From IMG/VR virus record IMGVR_UViG_3300036985_002412, positions 1 to 59,039 of that record: DNA of 59,039 bases; one strand, written 5' to 3'. The notes beneath the pieces were generated by a model. That model saw only the letters and a list, made by a program, of their open reading frames with translations. It searched no databases and was not told where the DNA came from. Within the stretch, counting starts at the first letter, position 1, and each line of letters starts with the position of its first letter. The position numbers and the translations under genes were made by a program. Positions 1 to 5,446 of this stretch are shown piece after piece. Origin of the DNA: a virus.

Positions 1-127
1 TTATTCTAAAGTAGAGTATAAAATACAAGATTTTACAGAATGCAGTGGCTCATTTATAAATTGTAAACCAGGCGAATATTCTTGCAGAAGAAAAACAATA
101 GAATCTGGCGATTTAACATTTCCTAAA
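1..127. repeat. Exact 127-bp direct repeat, copy 1
   Basis: Bases 1-127 are identical to 33447-33573; the copies diverge at base 128. The repeat lies inside the 3' part of a small gene present in both places. That it begins at the very first base and is 127 bases long suggests a de Bruijn graph node at the contig edge, but a real duplication is also possible. Confidence 0.9.
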
Positions 128-145
128 CAATTTAAAAACAAATAA
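1..145 (+). CDS. 3' end of small conserved phage protein (partial)
   Basis: The window opens inside this gene; 47 codons and a TAA stop remain. The residues match the C-terminal half of the 74-residue protein at 33367-33591 almost exactly, differing only near the end (KQFKNK versus KEIKNK). The full-length relative begins with a hydrophobic segment, so this is probably a small membrane-anchored protein of unknown function. It ends in the AAACAAATAAGATTATG junction that recurs between accessory genes here. Confidence 0.75.
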   Translation, partial: YSKVEYKIQDFTECSGSFINCKPGEYSCRRKTIESGDLTFPKQFKNK

Positions 146-149
146 GATT

Positions 150-851
150 ATGAAAAACATACACATATTACCAACAGATAAACCAAGTAGGTTATATCAA
201 TTAAAAAATGATATTCTAAGATTAGATTATAAAATTGATAAAGGTGAAGCCAATAAACACATCTACATCACTTCTGATGAAGAAATTAAACCTAATGTAT
301 ACGCTTTAATTAATAAAGTTTTATGTAAAACTGAATTATTAGAGGGTAGAATTGTTTCAAGACAATTAGTAGGTGGTGCAACTATGGATATTTGTAAAAG
401 TGAATATTTAGAAATCATCCTAAGCACAGACCAAGACTTAATCAAAGATGATGTACAAGCTATTGATGATGAGTTCTTAGAGTGGTTTGTTAAAAATCCA
501 AGTTGTGAGTGGGTTGAGATTGAAAAATCAACAAACACCGCTGATAATATTGATAGTAATATACCTACTATTCCTTGGACTTTTTATAAAATAATCATTC
601 CAAGTGAAGAACCTAAACAAGAAACAACTCTTGAAGAATTTATTGAATCACAACCTTATTATGGCACTTGTACTTATGAATATAAAGAAGGTATTGAAGT
701 AGGTGCTAAATGGCAACAAGAAAGAATGTATAGTGAGGAAGAAGTTGAGGATTTTATCTATAAAGTTTGTGGCACAGTAGCAAGACTACAAGGAATTACA
801 TTAAATGGTAATCATATAGATACTGCTTATAAACAATTTAAAAAGAAATAA
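150..851 (+). CDS. Conserved hypothetical phage protein (GAKWQQER C-terminal family)
   Basis: This 233-residue soluble protein has no catalytic motif I recognise. Its middle holds an AIDDEFLEWFVKNPSCEWV stretch and its C-terminus a GAKWQQERMYSEEEV stretch followed by a helix ending in QFKKK; both recur in accessory proteins of Flavobacterium phages. The same C-terminal module ends the proteins at 33070-33363 and, more loosely, 43668-43955 (YGAEWSRD). The N-terminal half looks like a separate domain. It starts 4 bases after the preceding stop at the repeated AAATAAGATTATG junction. Function unknown. Confidence 0.8.
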   Translation: MKNIHILPTDKPSRLYQLKNDILRLDYKIDKGEANKHIYITSDEEIKPNVYALINKVLCKTELLEGRIVSRQLVGGATMDICKSEYLEIILSTDQDLIKDDVQAIDDEFLEWFVKNPSCEWVEIEKSTNTADNIDSNIPTIPWTFYKIIIPSEEPKQETTLEEFIESQPYYGTCTYEYKEGIEVGAKWQQERMYSEEEVEDFIYKVCGTVARLQGITLNGNHIDTAYKQFKKK

Positions 852-857
852 GATTAG

Positions 858-920
858 TAGATATGCAGAAGTTTGGGTGTAGCCACCAAGTTAAAAACGA
901 GAGGTGCTTCTGTATGTCTA
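858..920. repeat. Structured inverted repeat between accessory genes
   Basis: TAGATATGCAGAAG (858-871) pairs with CTTCTGTATGTCTA (907-920) apart from two G-U positions, giving a 14-bp stem around a 35-base loop that can form a small inner hairpin. It fills most of the only non-coding gap in this part. It lacks the AAC/GTT ends of the cassette hairpins. It may be a decayed cassette, a terminator-like structure or a small RNA. Confidence 0.5.
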
Positions 921-950
921 TTTATTAACAATTTAAAAAGAAATAAGATT

Positions 951-1178
951 ATGAAACAATCAGCAGTAGAATGGTTAGTAGAGAAACTAAAATCACAAGG
1001 ATTACTAATTGGAGAAATTAACAATTTAGTAGCAGTTAGAGAAGCCAAAGAAATGGAAAAGCAACAAATTATTGATGTTTGTAATAATGCACAAAAAACA
1101 GATTTTTATGTTAAATATTATGATGCAGAACAATACTACAACGAAACATTTAAAAACAAATATGAAACCAAAACGTAA
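951..1178 (+). CDS. Small conserved phage protein (paralogue of 33683-33889)
   Basis: The 75-residue product starts MKQSAVEWLVEKLK and ends in a charged helix with EQYYNETFKNK. The C-terminal two thirds are nearly identical, in protein and DNA, to the gene at 33683-33889 (about 120 bases with one or two changes). I chose the ATG at 951 because it follows the repeated AAAAGAAATAAGATTATG junction and begins the conserved SAVEWLVEKL motif; an upstream in-frame ATG reads through the 858-920 inverted repeat. Function unknown. Confidence 0.75.
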   Translation: MKQSAVEWLVEKLKSQGLLIGEINNLVAVREAKEMEKQQIIDVCNNAQKTDFYVKYYDAEQYYNETFKNKYETKT

Positions 1179-1413
1179 AAACATTTTAATGCATAAACTC
1201 TATTGCATTTGTCAATTACAGCTCGAGGTCTTAGACGAACTCAATCCAACAACTGACAAAATGGTAAAATACAAATCCGATATAATTGGACTTTGTGAGG
1301 AACTGAATAATAATGTAGCCGATACCTATACAATTCAAAAGAGTACCTACTTCCACGAATTGACAAATAAGATTGACACAATATTAAGAAAGGAATTTAA
1401 CGAAAATATGTAA
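1162..1413 (+). CDS. Hypothetical protein, 83 aa
   Basis: A basic start (MKPKRKN) is followed by a helical protein with two Cys in the first helix. It overlaps the end of the preceding gene by 17 bases in another frame, suggesting translational coupling. The ATG at 1162 is preferred over longer frames that would overlap the upstream gene extensively. I recognise no family. Confidence 0.6.
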   Translation: MKPKRKNILMHKLYCICQLQLEVLDELNPTTDKMVKYKSDIIGLCEELNNNVADTYTIQKSTYFHELTNKIDTILRKEFNENM

Positions 1414-1417
1414 TATT

Positions 1418-1516
1418 ATGAATCAAAAGGAACAGGTTATCGTAGAAGTCGCAATGTGGATTTCATTAGTTGTAGCGTGCTTAGGAATATTAAAAATAAT
1501 AACCTGGCTATTATGA
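1418..1516 (+). CDS. Single-span membrane microprotein, 32 aa
   Basis: The frame encodes a short polar N-terminus (MNQKEQ) followed by a continuous hydrophobic helix of about 23 residues. Its TGA stop overlaps the ATG of the nuclease gene downstream (ATGA), the usual coupling in tightly packed phage operons, and this is the main reason to believe it. Function unknown. Confidence 0.5.
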   Translation: MNQKEQVIVEVAMWISLVVACLGILKIITWLL

Positions 1517-1767
1517 CAGAACAGCAAATACAAACTAAAATTAAAAAGAAACTCCAGGAGCGAGGTTGGTTTGTAACCAAACTAATTAAAACCTCCACAA
1601 ATGGCATTCCAGACCTTTTAGCAATCAAATACGGCAAGGCTATGTTTATAGAAGTCAAACGAGAAAACGGCAAACTCGAACCCTTACAACAGACGCGACT
1701 CGAGGAACTAACCCAAGCTGGAGCAATTGTTAAAGTCTGGAGCGATTATGAAGTTGACTTTAAATAA
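1513..1767 (+). CDS. VRR-NUC family nuclease
   Basis: This 84-residue protein is a minimal VRR-NUC domain of the PD-(D/E)XK superfamily. An N-terminal helix (TEQQIQTKIKKKL), GIPDLL at residues 31-36, IEVK at 46-49 and a Gln-rich helix (LQQ at 58-60) supply the usual Asp, Glu-x-Lys and Gln residues. Phage members cut branched or structured DNA and usually sit with replication genes. The start at 1513 overlaps the previous stop. The TAA stop at 1765-1767 lies within the AAC half-site opening the first cassette array, so this is the fixed gene flanking the array. Confidence 0.85.
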   Translation: MTEQQIQTKIKKKLQERGWFVTKLIKTSTNGIPDLLAIKYGKAMFIEVKRENGKLEPLQQTRLEELTQAGAIVKVWSDYEVDFK

Positions 1768-1899
1768 CGTTTTGCAACTACACGTCTGTTGCGTAAAAAC
1801 ACAAAATTATCTTTCAGTTTAACACGGAATTGAAAGGTACAAAACAAATATTAAATTAATCACAATGTAGCAATAGCGTGTAATTGCTGTTATAACTCG
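1758..1899. other. attC-like site A1
   Basis: CTTTAAATAAC opens the site and GTTATAACTCG closes it. GCAACTACACGTCTGTTGCG in the left arm pairs with AGCAATAGCGTGTAATTGC in the right arm, leaving one extra base unpaired, reminiscent of the extrahelical bases of integron attC sites. The left half-site matches no cassette start in the window, as expected for the fixed boundary. GTTTTGCA after AAC is shared with B1 at 43609 and differs from internal sites. Confidence 0.75.
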
Positions 1900-1907
1900 T
1901 TTTTCTT

Positions 1908-2165
1908 ATGAAAACATTATTAATTACTACAATTTTAATTCATTTATTTTTCACAATAATATCATTTGTGATAAATTACAAAAAAGCAACAGAGCCCTAT
2001 TATGTAAAAGATGCTCTGTATGATTTAGGACTTTGTTTAATTCCAGCTGTAAATATTGCGTATGTGTTTTTAACTTTTTATGAAAGTTATTTAGAAAAGC
2101 ACTTTAATAAAATAACTTTCAATTTTAAAAAATGGTCATCTTTTATGGATAAGCGTTTAAAATGA
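1908..2165 (+). CDS. Cassette gene: small two-span membrane protein
   Basis: This 85-residue protein has a hydrophobic helix at about residues 3-23 and a second at about 40-59, with a basic C-terminal tail (FKKWSSFMDKRLK). It starts about 20 bases inside its cassette; its TGA stop sits directly on the GAGTTATAAC half-site that mirrors the cassette start. No family is recognised. A membrane location and single-gene cassette fit an accessory or exclusion role, but that is a guess. Confidence 0.7.
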   Translation: MKTLLITTILIHLFFTIISFVINYKKATEPYYVKDALYDLGLCLIPAVNIAYVFLTFYESYLEKHFNKITFNFKKWSSFMDKRLK

Positions 2166-2303
2166 GTTATAACGTTAAACGGCTTTGTGATGTTGCCGAA
2201 AATACACACACTAACTTTAAATTAAAAACTAAACAATGAAAACACAAAATGACAATTCAGTTAAGCCAGAAGTAGGCAATAGCACAAAACCGCTGTTATC
2301 TTC
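2164..2303. other. attC-like site A2
   Basis: The site runs from GAGTTATAAC to GTTATCTTC. The left arm CGGCTTTGTGATGTTGCC pairs with GGCAATAGCACAAAACCG near the right end with a few mismatches. The left half-site is the inverse of the start of the upstream cassette, the right half-site the inverse of the end of the downstream one. The ATG of the next gene (2236) lies inside it. Confidence 0.8.
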
Positions 2304-2679
2304 TCGGCTTTTAAAATTCCGAGCTTTTTCAAATGAAACAAAAAAAATGATGGATTGGGACTTTATAAGGTCAGTAAATAATCTAACTAAATTAATATCA
2401 CTAAACCACGTTGATGTTTCTGAATTTATAGGATTGCACGACAAAAATGGTAAAGAAATATACGAAGGAGATATTCTTTGTGATTACAGACTTGATGGTA
2501 CTTATCGGCTGTTTAAAATTTTCAGAGGAAAAGGCGGTTTTGTTTTTAATACCCACCAAGACGATTTTAAAAAACCTATTGAGCAAATTCTATTTACTGA
2601 AAGTTGTTCAGATATGCAAAATGCTGGTTTTTTAGAAACTTGTGAAATAGAAGGTAATATTTGGACGTACGTTTGGTAA
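2236..2679 (+). CDS. Cassette gene: YopX-like protein
   Basis: From about residue 31 the protein follows the YopX family: LKFRAF near the start, then EFIGLHDKNGKEIYEGDIL at about 65-83, a beta-rich middle and a C-terminal IEGNIWTYVW. YopX proteins are common phage accessory proteins without a settled function. The only in-frame start is the ATG at 2236, inside the preceding hairpin, so the first 20-odd residues are encoded by the recombination site. The stop is 4 bases before the closing GAAGATAAC half-site. Confidence 0.8.
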   Translation: MKTQNDNSVKPEVGNSTKPLLSSRLLKFRAFSNETKKMMDWDFIRSVNNLTKLISLNHVDVSEFIGLHDKNGKEIYEGDILCDYRLDGTYRLFKIFRGKGGFVFNTHQDDFKKPIEQILFTESCSDMQNAGFLETCEIEGNIWTYVW

Positions 2680-2683
2680 GCTG

Positions 2684-2822
2684 GAAGATAACGTTTCTCG
2701 GCTTTGCTTTGTTGCGGAAAAGTAAGCCAAAATTATCGATTAAAAAACAATATTAACAAACACAAACCGAACATTGAATTATGCCCAAAACCGCAATAGA
2801 GCAAAACCGATGTTATAAGTAG
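2684..2822. other. attC-like site A3
   Basis: The site runs from GAAGATAAC to GTTATAAGTAG. The left arm CGGCTTTGCTTTGTTGCGG pairs with CCGCAATAGAGCAAAACCG. Two of three non-complementary positions are G-T on the plus strand; the third is the C/A mismatch shared by most sites here. An ATG at 2780 opens a frame that stops at the TAG ending the right half-site, so the downstream gene uses its own ATG. Confidence 0.8.
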
Positions 2823-2830
2823 CTTTTATT

Positions 2831-3322
2831 ATGGACCAAATTAAACAATTAAAAGATTATTGTGATGAAATTTCACTTGATGATTTACGATTTGTCAAAG
2901 TAAGACAAAAAATAGAAAAAATGCACGAACAAAACAATATAACAATTATTGATTTTATAAAGCAAAAAGAATATGATTTATCTGTTCGTGCAAAAAATGT
3001 ATTAAAATACGCTTCACATTTATATACTTATATGAATGAACTTTCGGTTATTAAATTAGTAAAAATTAGAACTGTTGGTTTAAAAAGCGTAAAAGAAATT
3101 ATACACGTTTACCCTAATTTAGAAAATGAAGTTGGGCATTTAACGAGTATTACAATAAGAGAACATTTAAACAAAGAAGTATTAGCATTTGTTGAATTTG
3201 TATGCTCATCTAAAAATCAAATAGGTTATCACGAAGAAATGAAAAAGTGGTATATTTATGGTAAAGGGTTATGGGTAGATAGTGAACAATTATTTTGGTA
3301 TTTTAACCGCAATGTTGAGTAA
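2831..3322 (+). CDS. Cassette gene: protein with RNA polymerase alpha-CTD-like HhH domain
   Basis: Residues 50-90 (LSVRAKNVLKYA ... VKIRTVGLKSVKEI) match the LSVRaxNxLK...KIRNxGxKSLxEI pattern of the C-terminal domain of the RNA polymerase alpha subunit, a helix-hairpin-helix fold that binds DNA and activators. The rest (163 residues in total) is unfamiliar; the C-terminus is rich in aromatics. It starts 9 bases after its cassette opens and stops just before TACTTATAAC. A role in steering host polymerase is possible; a generic HhH DNA-binding role is the alternative. Confidence 0.65.
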   Translation: MDQIKQLKDYCDEISLDDLRFVKVRQKIEKMHEQNNITIIDFIKQKEYDLSVRAKNVLKYASHLYTYMNELSVIKLVKIRTVGLKSVKEIIHVYPNLENEVGHLTSITIREHLNKEVLAFVEFVCSSKNQIGYHEEMKKWYIYGKGLWVDSEQLFWYFNRNVE

Positions 3323-3325
3323 AGT

Positions 3326-3335
3326 TACTTATAAC
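3326..3335. other. Terminal AAC half-site of array A
   Basis: TACTTATAAC is the exact inverse of GTTATAAGTA at 2812-2821, the start of the last cassette. No hairpin arm follows; the sequence runs straight into TCCAAAATTCACG. The array therefore ends in a half-site, matching the situation at 49285-49293. Confidence 0.75.
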
Positions 3336-3367
3336 TCCAAAATTCACGCTATAAAAGTATTACAATT

Positions 3368-3550
3368 ATGCAATTATACACTAAAACAAAGGTTATAAGG
3401 ATTTCAGAAACACAATTAAAAACACTTCAAAAAATGAAGTCTTATAATGTTGATGTTGGTAATTTCATTCGTGAAGCAATACAAGAGAAAATTAAACGTG
3501 AGTACAAAGAATTAATATTAAAACATAAAAAATCGGAATGTCCGTTTTAA
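3368..3550 (+). CDS. Ribbon-helix-helix DNA-binding protein
   Basis: This 60-residue basic protein has a short N-terminal strand (TKVIRISE) followed by two helices (QLKTLQKMK and VGNFIREAIQEKIKREY), the layout of Arc/CopG-type repressors that bind operators as dimers. It is the first gene after array A and lies 65 bases upstream of the sigma operon, so it may regulate either. Its own promoter is not obvious. Confidence 0.7.
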   Translation: MQLYTKTKVIRISETQLKTLQKMKSYNVDVGNFIREAIQEKIKREYKELILKHKKSECPF

Positions 3551-3574
3551 TTTTATAACAAATAAAGTATAATT

Positions 3575-3607
3575 TTGTTACAAAACAACTTTTTTTCGTT
3601 ATATTTG
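3575..3607 (+). promoter_or_regulatory. Promoter of the sigma operon (late-type plus host-type motif)
   Basis: TTG at 3575 and TATATTTG at 3600-3607 fit the Bacteroidota promoter consensus. Overlaid is ACAAAA (3580-3585), 11 bases, then CGTTAT (3597-3602), the element repeated before three structural operons. CGTTA and TAACG also form a small inverted repeat around the -7 box. The start codon at 3615 is 8 bases beyond the -7 box, so the leader is very short. Confidence 0.7.
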
Positions 3608-3614
3608 TAACGAT

Positions 3615-3848
3615 ATGATTAAACCGCACACTATATCAACGCAAATGTGGCTCGAAACTGAAGACGATAATCTCGGTTTCAATGGATCATACGTAGAATT
3701 TAGGGTGGTAGTTGATAGCATAAACGGCTTTTGGGTTGAGAATGAAGACGAAATAGTTTTAATTATTAGCGGAACAGCCTATTATATCGAAAGCAACCAG
3801 GATTTATTGAGTTTTTTAAAACAGTATTTTAATCCGTTAACATTATGA
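3615..3848 (+). CDS. Hypothetical protein, 77 aa
   Basis: A small acidic, beta-rich protein with an aromatic-rich middle (NGFWVENEDEIVLIISG). Its stop overlaps the ATG of the sigma-like gene (ATGA), so the two are translationally coupled and probably act together. I recognise no family; an accessory or anti-sigma partner is conceivable but unsupported. Confidence 0.65.
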   Translation: MIKPHTISTQMWLETEDDNLGFNGSYVEFRVVVDSINGFWVENEDEIVLIISGTAYYIESNQDLLSFLKQYFNPLTL

Positions 3849-4288
3849 TTTTAGAAGAGTTAGCTAAGAAGGATGCCCAATGGAGAAAAATGGCTTTACA
3901 AATTTGTAAAGACAAGGACTTAGCTGACGAATTAGTACAGGAAATGTACATTAAGGTTTCAAATAAAACAAAACCTTTGTCAGATGGTTATATATTTGTG
4001 ACACTAAGATCCATTTTCTACGACTCTCTTAAATCAAAAGATATTTTAATCGATGACTTCAGAAGTTTTGAAGCTTTAGAGGAGGAAATTATTGATTATA
4101 TAATTGAGGAAATAGATTATAAAGAGCTTTCTAAGGGCTTAACCTGGTACGAACGCACTATGTTTGAACTCTCAACCTTAGTAGGTCAACGGGAACTCTC
4201 AAGACAAACAGGAATACATTTACAAACTATCCATCGAGTTAATAAGATGGTTAAATTAAAACTAAATGGCAAAAAGAAAAATAAATAG
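3845..4288 (+). CDS. Sigma-70-family-like phage transcription factor
   Basis: The 147-residue protein has a region-2-like helical segment at about 12-45 (WRKMALQICKDKDLADELVQEM) and a region-4-like helix-turn-helix at about 98-138 (ELSRQTGIHLQTIHRVNKMVK), separated by an acidic linker, an ECF-like layout. It lies upstream of the terminase, the usual place for a late-gene activator. The repeated ACAAAA-N11-CGTTAT promoters, one of which drives this operon, are its natural candidate targets. The promoter link is inference. Confidence 0.65.
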   Translation: MILEELAKKDAQWRKMALQICKDKDLADELVQEMYIKVSNKTKPLSDGYIFVTLRSIFYDSLKSKDILIDDFRSFEALEEEIIDYIIEEIDYKELSKGLTWYERTMFELSTLVGQRELSRQTGIHLQTIHRVNKMVKLKLNGKKKNK

Positions 4289-4400
4289 ATTTAAAATAAT
4301 TACTTTTTGGATAGGTGTAAATATTATAGGTATTCCAAATTTTCATTATCATATTTTTGTAAGAAAACAAAGAACATCATTATCAAGATTTTTTAATTAA
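4266..4400 (+). CDS. Small hydrophobic protein, 44 aa
   Basis: It starts inside the end of the sigma-like gene and begins MAKRK, like the next gene at 4407. A hydrophobic central stretch (KIITFWIGVNIIGIP) suggests one membrane segment, followed by a basic tail. The overlap and spacing fit a coupled operon gene, but it is short and unrecognised. Confidence 0.4.
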   Translation: MAKRKINRFKIITFWIGVNIIGIPNFHYHIFVRKQRTSLSRFFN

Positions 4401-4406
4401 ATAACA

Positions 4407-4784
4407 ATGGCAAAAAGAAAAACTAAAAAGGAAATTCAAGGCTTGGGCGATGTAATTGCAGCTGTAACCTCAGCTGTTGGGATTGAGCCTTGCGATGGTT
4501 GCAAAGACCGACAGTTTACCCTTAATCGTTTATTTAACTTTAAAACGGTTAAAAGCGAAATGACTCAAACCGATAAGGACCATTTTGCTTTATTCTTAGA
4601 CTTAAAAGGTCAAAGAGTAATTGATGGTAAAAGGACGGAGTTAGTTTTCGAGGATATTGATTTTTTAAATAAATTATACCTTTATTACTTTGGATTAGAC
4701 AATTCAAACTGTCCTAACTGTTCAAAAGTTCACGAGCAAGTGATTAAGGATTTATTCAAATTGTACAATTATGGAAATTTATAA
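4407..4784 (+). CDS. Hypothetical protein with two CxxC pairs
   Basis: The N-terminus GLGDVIAAVTSAVGI resembles a conserved start of small proteins next to terminase genes in Bacteroidota phages. CDGC (about 29-32) and CPNC (about 101-104) could bind a zinc ion. The 14-base overlap with the next gene indicates one operon. Function unknown; a packaging or head accessory role is suggested only by position. Confidence 0.65.
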   Translation: MAKRKTKKEIQGLGDVIAAVTSAVGIEPCDGCKDRQFTLNRLFNFKTVKSEMTQTDKDHFALFLDLKGQRVIDGKRTELVFEDIDFLNKLYLYYFGLDNSNCPNCSKVHEQVIKDLFKLYNYGNL

Positions 4785-4977
4785 AAGAAAAGCTATTTTT
4801 TCCAATTTAAAAGATTATGATTTTGCATCAAAAGAAAATAGTTATATTGAAATAACAGAATGGAACAACGGAGAAGGAATTGATATAAATGCCAATAATT
4901 ATAGTGATAGAAATATCTCATTATCTTATGCAGAATTTAAATTAATTAAAAAGTTAATTAAAAAATTAGATAAATAA
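4771..4977 (+). CDS. Hypothetical protein, 68 aa
   Basis: A small charged protein with a C-terminal helix (EFKLIKKLIKKLDK). It overlaps the upstream gene and ends just before a terminator. No family or motif is recognised. Confidence 0.6.
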   Translation: MEIYKRKAIFSNLKDYDFASKENSYIEITEWNNGEGIDINANNYSDRNISLSYAEFKLIKKLIKKLDK

Positions 4978-4984
4978 TGATTGT

Positions 4985-5026
4985 ACCTGAGTTGCTTACC
5001 ATAAGAACAGCTCTCAGGTCTTTTTT
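4985..5026 (+). terminator. Rho-independent terminator
   Basis: ACCTGAG (4985-4991) pairs with CTCAGGT (5013-5019) and is followed by a run of six T. It closes the sigma operon immediately before the tRNA-like element. Confidence 0.75.
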
Positions 5027-5034
5027 AAAAAAAT

Positions 5035-5121
5035 AATCGGTTAATGTAATTGGATATAAATCCAACTTGGGAAACATCCGCTTTTATAGTGGGAATAGAG
5101 GTTCAAATCCTCTACCGATTA
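5035..5121 (+). tRNA. tRNA-like element with possible UUA (ochre-reading) anticodon
   Basis: AATCGGT (5035-5041) pairs perfectly with ACCGATT (5114-5120), followed by discriminator A. AGAGG-TTCAAAT-CCTCT (5097-5113) is a perfect T-arm with canonical loop. TCCGC-TTTTATA-GTGGG (5077-5093) can be a 5-bp anticodon arm with a 7-base loop; the anticodon would be UUA, reading the stop codon UAA, but position 37 would be U, which is unusual. The D-region is about 16 bases too long and holds a TTGGA/TCCAA hairpin. CCA is not encoded. It is either an odd tRNA or a tRNA mimic. Confidence 0.45.
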
Positions 5122-5158
5122 CAAATTAATAAAATTGAATTTCAAATAATTTTCAATT

Positions 5159-5446
5159 ATGGAGGATAAAAGAAAAAATAACGGAGGAGCGAGAGCAAAC
5201 TCGGGAAGACTTAAAAAGGAAGAGGTATTCTCTTTGATTGAAACACTTGACACAATAGCAATTCCTGAGACAGTTTGGAAAATGCTTTATGCTAAGGTTT
5301 TGGATAGCGATGTAAATGCTATTAAACTTTGGTTAAGTTATCGATATGGAATGCCGAAGCAAGTAATTGATCAAAATATAAATATAGAAAAACCTATTTT
5401 CCAATCAATCAATTTGGATGTTCCAGACTACGACAGCCCAGAGTAA
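5159..5446 (+). CDS. terS: Putative terminase small subunit
   Basis: A 95-residue protein with a basic Gly/Asn-rich N-terminus (RKNNGGARANSGR) and a helical middle, placed directly before and overlapping the terminase large subunit by 29 bases. Small subunits of PBSX-type packaging systems often begin this way. It would recognise phage DNA and dock the large subunit. The call rests on position and N-terminal motif. A short hairpin (AATTGAA/TTCAATT) precedes the ATG. Confidence 0.65.
   Translation: MEDKRKNNGGARANSGRLKKEEVFSLIETLDTIAIPETVWKMLYAKVLDSDVNAIKLWLSYRYGMPKQVIDQNINIEKPIFQSINLDVPDYDSPE

Larger units (their letters stand above)
1758..3335 (+). mobile_element. Integron-like gene-cassette array A (three cassettes, no adjacent recombinase)
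   Basis: Three genes (1908, 2236, 2831) alternate with three attC-like hairpins. Each gene lies between mutually complementary ends: GTTATAACTC/GAGTTATAAC, GTTATCTTC/GAAGATAAC and GTTATAAGTA/TACTTATAAC. The array begins with a full hairpin directly after the nuclease gene and ends with a lone AAC half-site at 3326-3335. No tyrosine recombinase lies nearby, so it resembles an array mobilised in trans. Cargo is a membrane protein, a YopX-like protein and an alpha-CTD-like protein. Confidence 0.8.

Noticed and set aside
1-127. 127-bp repeat as phage attachment site or terminal redundancy
   Set aside because: It lies within a coding sequence, is not at the window end, lacks a tRNA or recombinase beside either copy and ends sharply at 127 bases. 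An assembly node or gene duplication fits better.
873-950. Upstream extension of the gene at 951 starting at 876
   Set aside because: It runs through the 858-920 inverted repeat and is absent from the paralogue at 33683, which starts at the shared junction motif.
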